From Eutreptiella sp. 'Long Island Sound 2002' (Eukaryota; Euglenozoa; Euglenophyceae; Eutreptiales; Eutreptiaceae), in NCBI GenBank assembly GCA_964036045.1, contig OZ038385.1, positions 57,755,919-57,819,918 of the forward strand: 64,000 nt of DNA, written 5' to 3'. The position numbers and the translations under genes are program-made. A model generated the notes under the pieces. The model was not told where the DNA came from. It did not search any database and saw nothing but the letters and a program-made list of their open reading frames with translations. Positions 50,085 through 58,861 of the stretch are shown here, one piece after another. Positions within the stretch are counted from its first letter, which is position 1; every line of letters starts with the position of its first letter.

Positions 50085-50349
50085 TGTTGTGGTTTGTTTC
50101 TTGGGAACTCGACTGTGCCTCTTGTTTCTCGAAAATCCCAAAATACGACAAACCACTTCTGCGCAGGATCTTTAGACGGGGCACCAATAACAACACAATC
50201 TCGAAGACATAAAACGTGTTCAAAGATCGAAGTATCTTACAGCGCTCATTCACAGTTGGCATTCGATGCTTCTTTATTATTCACAGACTGCAGTGCGATT
50301 GCGACTGCGACTTGCGACTTGCGCGCTGCTGCTGTTCGAAGCCATAACA
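50085..50349 (-). repeat. 5' LTR of chromovirus B
   Basis: 265 bp, same length and termini as 38774-39038. It carries the promoter of B on the minus strand. GGGA duplicates flank the pair. Confidence 0.93.
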
Positions 50350-50353
50350 GGGA

Positions 50354-50674
50354 GAGGTACTTGATGTGCGGGTTGGTTTCAAAGAAGTCGTCTCCCAGGA
50401 TCACGTCAAACGCGTCGGTGTCGAAGGTGGCGAACGAGAAAGGGATTTCCTCTTCTCCCACGTGAACAACTCCTTCTGTCTCCCCACTTGTCAGCTGTAC
50501 AGCTCCGCTGCCAACCTTGACTCCGAAAATTTCACCCATTTGCGTCTGGCCTTGCTCCACCAGTCTCTCCGCCACTAAGCTGTTACTGGCGCCCGTGTCG
50601 AGTAACCCATGATACTTTTGCTCCCCCATTGAGACCAGGCACGCGTAGAGCCTCTTTCCCGAGTTCCCACCCCT
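50354..50674 (-). CDS. Chromovirus A protease
   Basis: In phase with gag across a single TAG. Coding starts directly after the TAG (GNSGKRLYACLVSMGEQ), reaches the retropepsin active site LLDTGASNSLVAERL, and the second motif AFDVILGDDFFETNP. The frame is then cut by the 5' LTR of element B and resumes in phase at 38769. It cleaves the Gag-Pol polyprotein. Confidence 0.85.
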
Positions 50675-51458
50675 CTACTTCTGTGCGGCCTGAAGGGTCT
50701 TGAGTGGAATCCCGTGGTTCTCGCATTGCTTGAGAAGGTACTTCTCCATGGACAACAGCTTCCTCTTCTTTTTGTTGCTTTTTTCCTCTTCAGGTGCTGC
50801 CACAGGAGCGGGATTCGGTGCTGGCTTCGGTGAAGGTGCAGGCTTCGGCGCAGGCTTCGGAAATGGCTGTGCGGCCGGCTTGGGGTTAACAGGTTGACCT
50901 TGCTGTGGTGCTTGCTGTTGTGCATTCCAGTCTTCTTGTTGTTTCTTGTCATCCTTTTGCTTCTTCCAACAGTTCGACGCTGCGTGGTTCCTTTTTCCAA
51001 AGTATTCGCAGTAGATGGTAACCCTGAAAGCAGGTGGAGGATGTTCTTGCGTCCATTGCCAGCCTCTTCCACCTTTGCCTTTGCCGCCGCCTCGTCCTCG
51101 ACCTTTTCCTTTTCCTTTGTCACCGCCTTTGCCTTCTCCTTTGCCTTCGCCAGTAGACAGTTCGGCCTCAGCGTTGTACTGCGCGTAGTTGAGGTGCGCG
51201 TGGCGGTCGGCGGCTTGATCAGACTCTCGCTCCATAGACAGGGCTTTAAGCAGTCTTAGTAGATTAGAGTAGCTGTGGGTAAGGGCTTTGCGCGCTGGAG
51301 TGTCTTTGCACTGTGACCATGTCTTCGCTGGGATCTTGCTGCGCAACAGAATCAGTTTGTCGTACTCAGAGTAACCACACGTAAGCCTTGCAACCAGCTT
51401 TCTGATTCTTGCCTCCATCTGATTGATCTCGTCCAGCTTGGGAAACTCCTTAAACTTG
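50675..51458 (-). CDS. Chromovirus A gag, N-terminally truncated
   Basis: About 260 codons from the junction with element C. Capsid-like helices (FKEFPKLDEINQMEARIRK, WSQCKDTPARKALTHSYS), a Gly/Lys tract (GKGEGKGGDKGKGKGRGRG), a nucleocapsid knuckle in which the second Cys is Phe (CEYFGKRNHAASNC), and a Pro/Ala/Lys-rich tail. It ends at TAG, with protease following in the same phase. The true start is missing because element C sequence replaces it from about 51460. Confidence 0.75.
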
Positions 51459-52611
51459 GTGACCGCGGCCCCACGCAAAACACGCCCCCGATCTCCGACG
51501 CTGGACGAAGCACACGAGGTCATCAGGGCGCTGGGACTCAGAGACGGCGAAGGAGACCCCCCACAAGGGGACGCGGGCACGGACTTCGACCTGGAGGCAG
51601 TACCGGAGCCCCCCACCGGAGGCCCGCGGAACCTGCGCCGCCGGCGGGCAGCGTGCCCACACTCTGCCCCGCGTGGAAACGGGGCCACTGCACCGGCGAA
51701 TGCTGGTACCCCAAACAGCACCCTCAGCCCGGCCCTGATGACGGAGCGCTGCCCGAGGTGAAACCCGCGGCCGCATGTGCCGCCCTACGCTACGGGTTGG
51801 CGCAGGGCTGGATCCTGGATGAGACCGCGCGGGGCAGCGTGAACATCCAGGAGGCCGTCGACCGAGTCACCCACGCGGGACAGGCGGCAGTGGCCTTGCA
51901 CACCCGGGGCCGCCACGGCGGACCCGCAGAGGGGATCATTGTGGAACCCTCGGGAATGGTGCTGGTCCTGGCGGTGGACATGGTCCGAGGGGTGCTCCAC
52001 GCATCCCGCGTGCGGCGGGCGTGCCCACAGTGGACCATCCAGGTGTACACCCCCCCACGGGCGTGGCCCTTCTCCTCGTGGGCGGTGCTCGCCGTCATGT
52101 GGCACCTGGCACCGGAGGACGCCCCCACAGGGACCGCGGAGGAAATCGCCCGGGACTTCCACACCTGGCCGGCCAACCAGGATTACCCCTGGCGCAGGCC
52201 CCGGGGCGGCCTCCCAGTTGCACCCGCGGCAGAGGGGCTCAGCCTCGCGGCAACCCTCCAACGGCACCCCGACAAGCAGGCACGCCACTTCCTGCAGACG
52301 GACACGGTCCCGGCCACCCCGAGAGACTCCGAGTGGCGATGGGACGCAGGGGAGGCGCAACCGCTGCAGGGCCCCTGGACCCTCCCGTTGTGGTATTTGC
52401 CCATGGGCACCCTGGCCCACACCACCCAGGCCGTCAAGGGGGCTTTCCCGCAGCCGCTCCTCCCCGGCGTGGCCCTGCTCCGCAGCCTGCAGGCGGGGGC
52501 CGCCTGGGTACGGTGGAAGGAAGGAAAAGGGCGCTCGAGCCCCTATTTCCCCCTGGTCCAGGGCCAGGCGCTGCTCGACGCCGAGGGCATGGGGACCGTG
52601 GAATGGGGGGC
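51174..52611. repeat. 1,438-bp direct repeat, copy 1
   Basis: Matches 62413-63850 at a constant offset of 11,239 bp with no indels and only a few substitutions by eye (for example at 51298, 51830, 52323 and 52340). It spans the junction between chromovirus A gag and element C, so the junction existed before duplication. Confidence 0.95.
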
Positions 52612-55390
52612 CATCGGGTACCAAGCCCTGCACCTCCCGCGCCCCCAAGACGCACTACGCCACGCTCGACAGCAAGTGACGAAGGCATGGGCGCAACACG
52701 GAGGCTGGCCCACGTCTTTCCCCAAGGAGGCCATGATGGCCCACTGGCGCTACTACGGAGACAATACGGGCGCCCTGGTCGACATGGCCTATGCCAAACA
52801 CGCAGCACACCTCCTACACAGGGTAACACACAACCACCAACCAGAAGTTCGCGAGGCGGCGGCCATACGCATAAAAGAAGCGCAAATGGCCCGCAACACC
52901 TGCCCCCGGTGGATACTGGCACAACACGGCGTCTCCACCCCCGTGGGCACTGGCATCTGGGCCCAGCTACAACTCCTCCTACCGCACCACACGCACGCCA
53001 TCCTGACAAACCACCACTGCGACCAACAGGGGCCACTCGTGGCCACACACACCGACATCCACCGACACCCGGCAGGCGAGGTGGACACCCTGCGCCTCGT
53101 AGGGGCCACCATCACCATAGTGTATATCACCCCAACACAGATGCAGATCATGGCCCAATGCGACGCCCACCACGCCCCGTTCCTTTCCGACCCACAATGG
53201 CCGGCACGCCACGTCTTCCAAGCGTACCTCCGCGCATGTGCTACGAAGGCAGGGCGCGACATGCCGGGGCCCAAGGACATCGACACGGCGTACACAGCCT
53301 TCCAGCGCCAGCACCCCCGGCCCCGCCTGAGCGAACACGAGACCCCCAACGACGGCGGCACGACGCAGGGGGAGCCCACCCCGTCAGCCGAAGGCTGGAC
53401 ACCACCCACCATCCTGCTACTAGCACCAAACGGCCACAAACATGTAACCCGCACCGTCCAGCGACACCATGCCCCCTGGTCCATCCCCAAACACAATGCA
53501 CCGGAGGCCGATGTACCACCAGTCAGACACAGTGACCAGGGCATACCCCGCAAGTGCTGGCACTGCGGCCCGGCAGCCCTCGACACGCCGTGGCCCCTGC
53601 TGCACCTCATCTCCACCCACTACCACACCCCCACCGCCGCCGCCACCGCCGACCAGCAGGCATGGCTCTCCCCCTGGTTTCACACGGTACCCCCAGACCA
53701 CCCGGCGCACGTAGCCTGGACCCGAACACCCACGGCGACATGGACGTTCACCAACGAACAGGCAGACCCGGACAGCGTAGCCATGGAGTACGACCGCTGC
53801 GACCCACACCGCGCAGGACCTCAGGAGGCACCCATGCGCCCCCTACAGCACAAATGCCCCACCCTCCGCGGCGACAAAGACGACACGGAGCGGCGACAGA
53901 CCATCACGTGCCAGAAATTCCACCCCAATACGGGATACCTCTTCCACCTGATGTACGCGTATATCACCCAGGGACGCCCAGACAGGGGCCTCCTCCGCCT
54001 CACCCCACGAGCCCAGGCCATCATCACCCAGGGAATAGGCGTCTATGCAGCGCCACTACTGCAACCCACGCAAATCACCGCCAGAACCACCCAGGGGAAC
54101 CCCATCTACGTCTATCACCCCACAGCAATCGCCCGCCTACCCATACCCAGCGACACCGACATCATCTACTTCACTGACGCATCCGGCACCCAGCAACGCA
54201 CCCCCACGGTCGGTTGCGCCTCCGTGCGCATCACCCGGCGCGCGGACGGCCTCCACGTGGAACACCACACCGGGACCACCATCTTTGGGGCGTCCTCCCA
54301 CGGCGAACTGCGCACCATGGCAGACGCCGTCACCGCCACACCGCCACCCACGACGGTCCGGCCCCGCAACATCTGGGTAGTCGTGGACGCCACGGTCGAC
54401 ATCCACCTCACCAGGCGCCTTGCGGACCTACCCCTCCACAAAGCACTCGATTCCGGCCTCACCACACAAGCGTTGGGACTATGGATGGCCTTCAAGGGCA
54501 TGCACCCCCAGGACGCCCTACACATCGTCAAGCAGGAGTCACACCGCTACGCATACGGCAATGGACGCGCAGACACGCAGGCCAAACACCAGAACACCAA
54601 CCACACTCCAGGGCTCGAACGCGTGCGACTGGACGCCCCACACCACAGCCACCTGCAGCACCTGCCCCCGATACCCCTGGCCGCACAGCCCCCCCAATGG
54701 ATGCCCGAGGACACGCCGTACACGGATCGAGACAAGCAGTACCACTACCCCACACCCATCCAGCAACTCGCCGCCACACTGGGCCACCCAGCAAACACCG
54801 AACTCCTCCGACGCCTCGAAAACTCCGTCCACACCCCCCTCTACTACTCCGCCCTGCGCCCGGATAGCCTCCCAGCACACCTACAAAAGCCCCGACTCCA
54901 GCTCGCCCTCGAACAACTTCCCCTCCTCACCCGATACCACCGATGGTATACGCGCCGCTCGATCCACGTCCCCGCAGGACACACCAAATGCATCTGCAGC
55001 CACGCGGAAGAAGAAACGTGGGACCACTTCAAGGCGTGCCCCCTGTACAGGGGACTGGACACCCTCACAGACTGGAACCCAACCCACACCATCGCACAGC
55101 ACGCCGGATGGCTGGCGCAGTCCCCGGCAACCCAGCAACTCACCACCGTCCTCAAGCAGACGGAGGTGCTCGAGGCAGTCCGCAGGGGACTCGTCCCCAC
55201 TGCCGTCTACACCTTACTACGCACCCACGCGGAGGACCCCCAGGCCACGGCGGCACACATGCAGCGAACGGCCGTTGCCAAGACGGCGGAGCAGCTCACA
55301 TACCGCACCCACAAATACCTGCAGCATGCGGCAACCCTGCCACCAACAGACCAAGCCCACCTCCTCAAACTCCTGTTCTACCAACCATGA
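51653..55390 (+). CDS. C1: CCCH finger + RNase H-like + C-terminal Cys/His knuckle protein
   Basis: An open frame of 1,245 codons. The first codon here is GTG; the frame is open further left, and a more protein-like stretch in another phase (51423-51650, LDEAHEVIRALGLRDGEG) suggests the true N-terminus joins by a frameshift near 51650. Residues about 5-23: CPAWKRGHCTGECWYPKQH, a CCCH-type finger. Residues about 830-985: an RNase H-like domain with acids in IIYFTDASG, SSHGELRTM, VVVDATV and GNGRADTQAK. Residues about 1110-1130: CICSHAEEETWDHFKACP, like the Cys/His knuckle ending many LINE proteins. The central 600 residues show no YxDD or other RT motif. The likely role is nucleic-acid processing for the element. 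Confidence 0.75.
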   Translation: MPTLCPAWKRGHCTGECWYPKQHPQPGPDDGALPEVKPAAACAALRYGLAQGWILDETARGSVNIQEAVDRVTHAGQAAVALHTRGRHGGPAEGIIVEPSGMVLVLAVDMVRGVLHASRVRRACPQWTIQVYTPPRAWPFSSWAVLAVMWHLAPEDAPTGTAEEIARDFHTWPANQDYPWRRPRGGLPVAPAAEGLSLAATLQRHPDKQARHFLQTDTVPATPRDSEWRWDAGEAQPLQGPWTLPLWYLPMGTLAHTTQAVKGAFPQPLLPGVALLRSLQAGAAWVRWKEGKGRSSPYFPLVQGQALLDAEGMGTVEWGAIGYQALHLPRPQDALRHARQQVTKAWAQHGGWPTSFPKEAMMAHWRYYGDNTGALVDMAYAKHAAHLLHRVTHNHQPEVREAAAIRIKEAQMARNTCPRWILAQHGVSTPVGTGIWAQLQLLLPHHTHAILTNHHCDQQGPLVATHTDIHRHPAGEVDTLRLVGATITIVYITPTQMQIMAQCDAHHAPFLSDPQWPARHVFQAYLRACATKAGRDMPGPKDIDTAYTAFQRQHPRPRLSEHETPNDGGTTQGEPTPSAEGWTPPTILLLAPNGHKHVTRTVQRHHAPWSIPKHNAPEADVPPVRHSDQGIPRKCWHCGPAALDTPWPLLHLISTHYHTPTAAATADQQAWLSPWFHTVPPDHPAHVAWTRTPTATWTFTNEQADPDSVAMEYDRCDPHRAGPQEAPMRPLQHKCPTLRGDKDDTERRQTITCQKFHPNTGYLFHLMYAYITQGRPDRGLLRLTPRAQAIITQGIGVYAAPLLQPTQITARTTQGNPIYVYHPTAIARLPIPSDTDIIYFTDASGTQQRTPTVGCASVRITRRADGLHVEHHTGTTIFGASSHGELRTMADAVTATPPPTTVRPRNIWVVVDATVDIHLTRRLADLPLHKALDSGLTTQALGLWMAFKGMHPQDALHIVKQESHRYAYGNGRADTQAKHQNTNHTPGLERVRLDAPHHSHLQHLPPIPLAAQPPQWMPEDTPYTDRDKQYHYPTPIQQLAATLGHPANTELLRRLENSVHTPLYYSALRPDSLPAHLQKPRLQLALEQLPLLTRYHRWYTRRSIHVPAGHTKCICSHAEEETWDHFKACPLYRGLDTLTDWNPTHTIAQHAGWLAQSPATQQLTTVLKQTEVLEAVRRGLVPTAVYTLLRTHAEDPQATAAHMQRTAVAKTAEQLTYRTHKYLQHAATLPPTDQAHLLKLLFYQP

Positions 55391-55405
55391 GAACCTACCC
55401 CGTGA

Positions 55406-58400
55406 CATACCAACACCGAACCCCCACCACGTCTACACACCGTCCACCGGGCACAGCACTGGCACAGCACACACGGGCGCCACAGGCACCGCACACGCTC
55501 CCACCAGCATGCGCGCGCCACCAGCCCCCATCCCCCCACGCCGCCGTCTGTCCACAGGTACCACCAACCACCAGCCACCGCATGTCCCCTCTGCGTTCGC
55601 CAGCGGCTACCACAGACAGCCCTGCCCTGCAACCCAGACCACTGGGTCTGCCTGGGAGCCGCGCACCGCCTCACCCACTGCCCCCACTGCGGGGACCTCA
55701 ACCCCCGCCACCGCGAACGGCCAGCGGCCCCAGCCGCACCCCCCCCCGCCAGCCACCCCAGCTTCTTCGGGTACCTCACCGACACTCTCCGGGACCAACT
55801 GGGAGGGTACTACGTGGCGGACGCGGCGGACCACGCATGGGCCATAGCCGTGGCCGCGGGCAACACACCCCTGCCCCCCCACAGCCCACCCCTACGCCAC
55901 AGCGGAGGCGGCTTGAACGTGGCGGCCCGCCACATCCTCCTCGCCCTATACCTCCACCACCGAGACCTACACCTCCCAGACCCACAACTCCCGGCCCCCC
56001 AAGCAGCAGCCCTGACGCCGGAGGCGTGGGCCGACACGGCACCAGAGGAGATAGCAGCCTACCTCCGAGCCACGTGCCGCCGGTTCGTGAACGCCCTCGG
56101 CCGACGGAAGGGAACACCTTACCCCCTCAGCGCACTCCTCTACCCGGCACACCACCCCCACCCCGCACAACGGACGCCCCCGGAGGGCTGGGCGTCTTTC
56201 CGGGACACCCACCTGGCCGCCCCCGACGAGGCCACCGCCACGCGGATGAGCCTCACGGACCAGGAGGCCTACGTCAGAGGCCTCAAGACGAGCCTCCAAG
56301 AGGCACACCGCTGGCGCGCCCGCTCCCCGTCACCACCACGGGGACAGGGGGGCTCACCCGCCCCCGACACCCACCAGGCCAAGAAGACCAAGGGGCACCG
56401 GCACCAGGGGGCCCGCCAACGCGCCCGCCAGCAGGGCGCGACGCCCCGACCAAGGCCCGGGTCCAGCCACACCGCACCGCCCCACGCCCAGACCCCCGGG
56501 GCACACCAACAACACCACCACCACCAACGCCCACCGCCACCACCGTACCGCAGCACCCAAACCCTGCAGCCCAGTCAGCCACCACCGCCCACACACGTCC
56601 ACACCATGCCAGGACCACCGTACGCGCAGAGCCAGGGGACATGTCACCACCAACACCACCACCGCGCCCCCGTCCCTCCCAACCCCTACCCCCTAATGCC
56701 CCCAAGCTACAGCGGCCCCCACCAGCTACATCCCCACCACGCCCCAGCACAACCAGGCCCCGCGAACCACCCACCCCACATAGCACACATCACCGCACCA
56801 CACCATCACGTGTACCACCACCACCAGCCCCTGCCACCACACCCACCAACGCCGGGGTACCACACACAACCGACACGCCCTCCACACCACCTCCACGCGG
56901 TCCAGCACCACCCGCCGCCCCCGCTACACGGGCCCACGGCATACGAGCCACGGTACACCCCCATGGACCCGCGAGGAGCCGCGCACGCACACCGGCAACA
57001 CCAGGACCGAGTAGGGGCGCCCCACCACCACCGACAGCCCCCCCACCCACACCCCATACCAGCGAGCACCATCCACCAGCAGCCACCCATCACATACGGA
57101 CCACAGCCCCACCCGGGGGCTCATGCGGTCGCCTCCCACCCGCACCCCGGCACCGCGACCAGTCAAGAACCGCAAGGGCCACACGGCGCACACACGCAAC
57201 ACCCACACGACCCACAGGGACGCCCGGACCCCCAGCCGGCACAACACCCACCCCCGCCCCCCCCACCCCACCACCACCAGCAGCCCCCCCACCCACACCC
57301 CATACCAGCGAGCACCATCCACCGGCAGCCACCCATTACATACGGACCACAGCCCCACCCGGACGCTCATGCGGCCGCCTCCCGCCCACAGGCCGGCACC
57401 ACAACCAGTCAGGAACCGCAAGGGCCACACGGCGCACACACGCAACACCCACACGACCCACAGGGACGCCCAGACCCCCAGCCAGCACAACACCCACCCC
57501 CGCCCCCCCCACCACCAACAGCGCCACCCCCACACCACCCCCCCCCACCCCCCCCCCGAGACCAGGCCACGGACACAACACGCGGCAGCCAGCACCAGCC
57601 AATCGATGTCGATGCCCCCGCCGACACATGCCACCGCGAATCCCCCCTCCCGCGACCGCCGCAAGAGACCCCATCACCGGACCCCACGCGCGACAACGAT
57701 GACCACCCCCCCCAACCCACACCACCCCCCCCAGCACACCCCGCACCACCAGTCGCCGCACCGGCCGAACCCTACGCCCTGCACAACCCCGCAGCGGTAC
57801 GGCAGCACCTCCGGGGGGTCGGGGAACAGGACGTCGTGCTGTACCTCCGCACCTCCGGCACCAGCACCTCCATCCGGGCGGCCACCCTGGTCCAGGCGGC
57901 CACCCTGGGGGAAGGCGTCAGAGACTTCCTCTTCGACGCCTTCCTCCACGTCGCCCGACACGAGCGCCCCCCACGCGCCACCCCGGACGGCGAGAGCCCG
58001 CCCCCCACGGGGAGCCGGATCTGGGTACCCCCCATCGACTGGGGGCGACACCTGGTCGGACACCCCGTGCCAGAGCGGGACAGCACCCAGGGCTGCACCC
58101 GCTACCGCGAGCCCAACATGGCCCACCCCCCACCCGACGCCACCCCCAACAGCACCAAAGAGTGGGAGCGGGAAACATGGGTGGCCCGGATGGCCTCCCT
58201 AAGCAACTTCCGGCACCACGTCCCGGGGGACATCCCCACCCCCGACGAGCAGCAGCCAGCCCCCTCCACGTACATGACCCTCATGTACAATCTGCACTAC
58301 ACCCTCTCCACCACCACCTACCACGCACCCACAGACCACTGGGTGGTACACGGCACCGACTCCCTCCTCCCCGCCGACTACACCCCCCCCACACACAACC

Positions 58401-58861
58401 CGGGCCCCGACACGTACGCCAGGGGGGAAGACCCGGACGACCCCCACATCTGGGGCACGTGGGAACCCGAATCCCTGGACGCGCTGCTCTCCATCCGCAG
58501 CGGCTACCAGGGCCTTGGTAGGGCGATGTATTGCCTCGCCAAGTGGACCCAACGGACCTGGGGGATCCCCGCGGACCGATGGGTGTGGGTGGTCACGCTG
58601 CGCCCCCAGCAGATGGAAGCCCCCCCAAACCGCGGGGGACCCACCCCCCCACGCCCCACCACCCCACAACTATGCCCGTACATGGTGGCAGCCCGCCTCA
58701 TGGCGCTGCTATGGCCGGGCCCCCACACCCCCACCCAAAACTACCCCCACCTCACAGAGGGGGACATGCCCGGCATCCAGCGATGCTTCTTCGAGACCCT
58801 CGACTACCTCCAGCAGACACACCCCCGCGTCCTGGAGCAGATATGGCCACCCCCCGGGTAA
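55406..58861 (+). CDS. C2: Cys-rich N-terminus, Pro/His-rich protein
   Basis: Open in C1's frame from 55406 to a TAA, about 1,150 codons; no ATG lies near the left end. At about 55583-55705 CPLCVRQR and, 30 residues later, CPHCGDLNPRHRER form a probable zinc site. A structured region follows (HPSFFGYLTDTLRDQLGG, ILLALYLHHRDLHLPD, LRATCRRFVNALGRR), then about 450 residues of Pro/His/Gln low complexity containing an 81-residue duplication, and an ordinary C-terminus (DYLQQTHPRVLEQIW). An ATG overlapping the C1 stop (ATGA at 55387) opens a different phase that overlaps the first 150 codons, so initiation may be there with a shift. No known family. Confidence 0.6.
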   Translation, partial: HTNTEPPPRLHTVHRAQHWHSTHGRHRHRTRSHQHARATSPHPPTPPSVHRYHQPPATACPLCVRQRLPQTALPCNPDHWVCLGAAHRLTHCPHCGDLNPRHRERPAAPAAPPPASHPSFFGYLTDTLRDQLGGYYVADAADHAWAIAVAAGNTPLPPHSPPLRHSGGGLNVAARHILLALYLHHRDLHLPDPQLPAPQAAALTPEAWADTAPEEIAAYLRATCRRFVNALGRRKGTPYPLSALLYPAHHPHPAQRTPPEGWASFRDTHLAAPDEATATRMSLTDQEAYVRGLKTSLQEAHRWRARSPSPPRGQGGSPAPDTHQAKKTKGHRHQGARQRARQQGATPRPRPGSSHTAPPHAQTPGAHQQHHHHQRPPPPPYRSTQTLQPSQPPPPTHVHTMPGPPYAQSQGTCHHQHHHRAPVPPNPYPLMPPSYSGPHQLHPHHAPAQPGPANHPPHIAHITAPHHHVYHHHQPLPPHPPTPGYHTQPTRPPHHLHAVQHHPPPPLHGPTAYEPRYTPMDPRGAAHAHRQHQDRVGAPHHHRQPPHPHPIPASTIHQQPPITYGPQPHPGAHAVASHPHPGTATSQEPQGPHGAHTQHPHDPQGRPDPQPAQHPPPPPPPHHHQQPPHPHPIPASTIHRQPPITYGPQPHPDAHAAASRPQAGTTTSQEPQGPHGAHTQHPHDPQGRPDPQPAQHPPPPPPPPTAPPPHHPPPPPPRDQATDTTRGSQHQPIDVDAPADTCHRESPLPRPPQETPSPDPTRDNDDHPPQPTPPPPAHPAPPVAAPAEPYALHNPAAVRQHLRGVGEQDVVLYLRTSGTSTSIRAATLVQAATLGEGVRDFLFDAFLHVARHERPPRATPDGESPPPTGSRIWVPPIDWGRHLVGHPVPERDSTQGCTRYREPNMAHPPPDATPNSTKEWERETWVARMASLSNFRHHVPGDIPTPDEQQPAPSTYMTLMYNLHYTLSTTTYHAPTDHWVVHGTDSLLPADYTPPTHNPGPDTYARGEDPDDPHIWGTWEPESLDALLSIRSGYQGLGRAMYCLAKWTQRTWGIPADRWVWVVTLRPQQMEAPPNRGGPTPPRPTTPQLCPYMVAARLMALLWPGPHTPTQNYPHLTEGDMPGIQRCFFETLDYLQQTHPRVLEQIWPPPG
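57035..57500 (+). repeat. Internal tandem duplication in C2, about 243-bp period
   Basis: Two near-identical copies starting at about 57035 and 57279. Both encode HPIPASTIH, QPPITYGPQPHP, SQEPQGPHGAHTQHPHDP and a proline run. The period is a multiple of three, so the frame is kept. Confidence 0.88.

Larger units (their letters stand above)
38774..50349 (-). mobile_element. Chromovirus B (Ty3/gypsy) with 265-bp LTRs, nested in A
   Basis: LTRs at 38774-39038 and 50085-50349 are each 265 bp, begin TGTTGTGG and end CATAACA, and differ at about ten positions by eye. Minus-strand gene order: gag (49984), zinc knuckle, protease, RT-RNase H-integrase, chromodomain (43980), then extra ORFs to 39544. 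A G-rich polypurine tract precedes the 3' LTR. Three in-frame TGA codons and frameshifts in gag show it is degraded. A 1,339-bp insert lies in the extra ORF (40380-41718). Its sequence is rich in TCGA throughout, unlike its surroundings. Confidence 0.93.
33514..51460 (-). mobile_element. Chromovirus A (Ty3/gypsy), 5'-truncated, with nested inserts
   Basis: Minus-strand order: gag (51458-50675), protease (50674-50354), pol linker (38769-37670 and 37203-36745), RT-RNase H, integrase, chromodomain (33514). RT before integrase with a C-terminal chromodomain defines chromoviruses. It is interrupted by element B (38774-50349, GGGA duplication) and a 466-bp MITE with hAT-like ends (37204-37669). The 5' end is lost at the junction with element C near 51460 and no LTR is recognised. 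In-frame stops lie at 50675 (TAG), 38177 (TAG), 35308 (TGA) and 34039 (TAA), with a frameshift near 36765. Confidence 0.85.

Noticed and set aside
50675-51721. Extending A-gag upstream to 51721 as one 348-codon protein
   Set aside because: Upstream of about 51460 the frame is the antisense of element C, with a composition break and a basic Arg/Ser/Pro sequence; the same junction recurs at 62699.
51785-53616. Long minus-strand frames (up to 287 codons) opposite C1
   Set aside because: High-GC DNA leaves antisense frames open; the plus-strand frame carries the recognisable RNase H and Cys/His motifs.
54943-57702. 919-codon plus-strand frame overlapping C1 and C2
   Set aside because: Largely a Pro/Thr/Arg shadow of C1 and C2. 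Only its ATG at 55387 was kept, as a possible reinitiation site.
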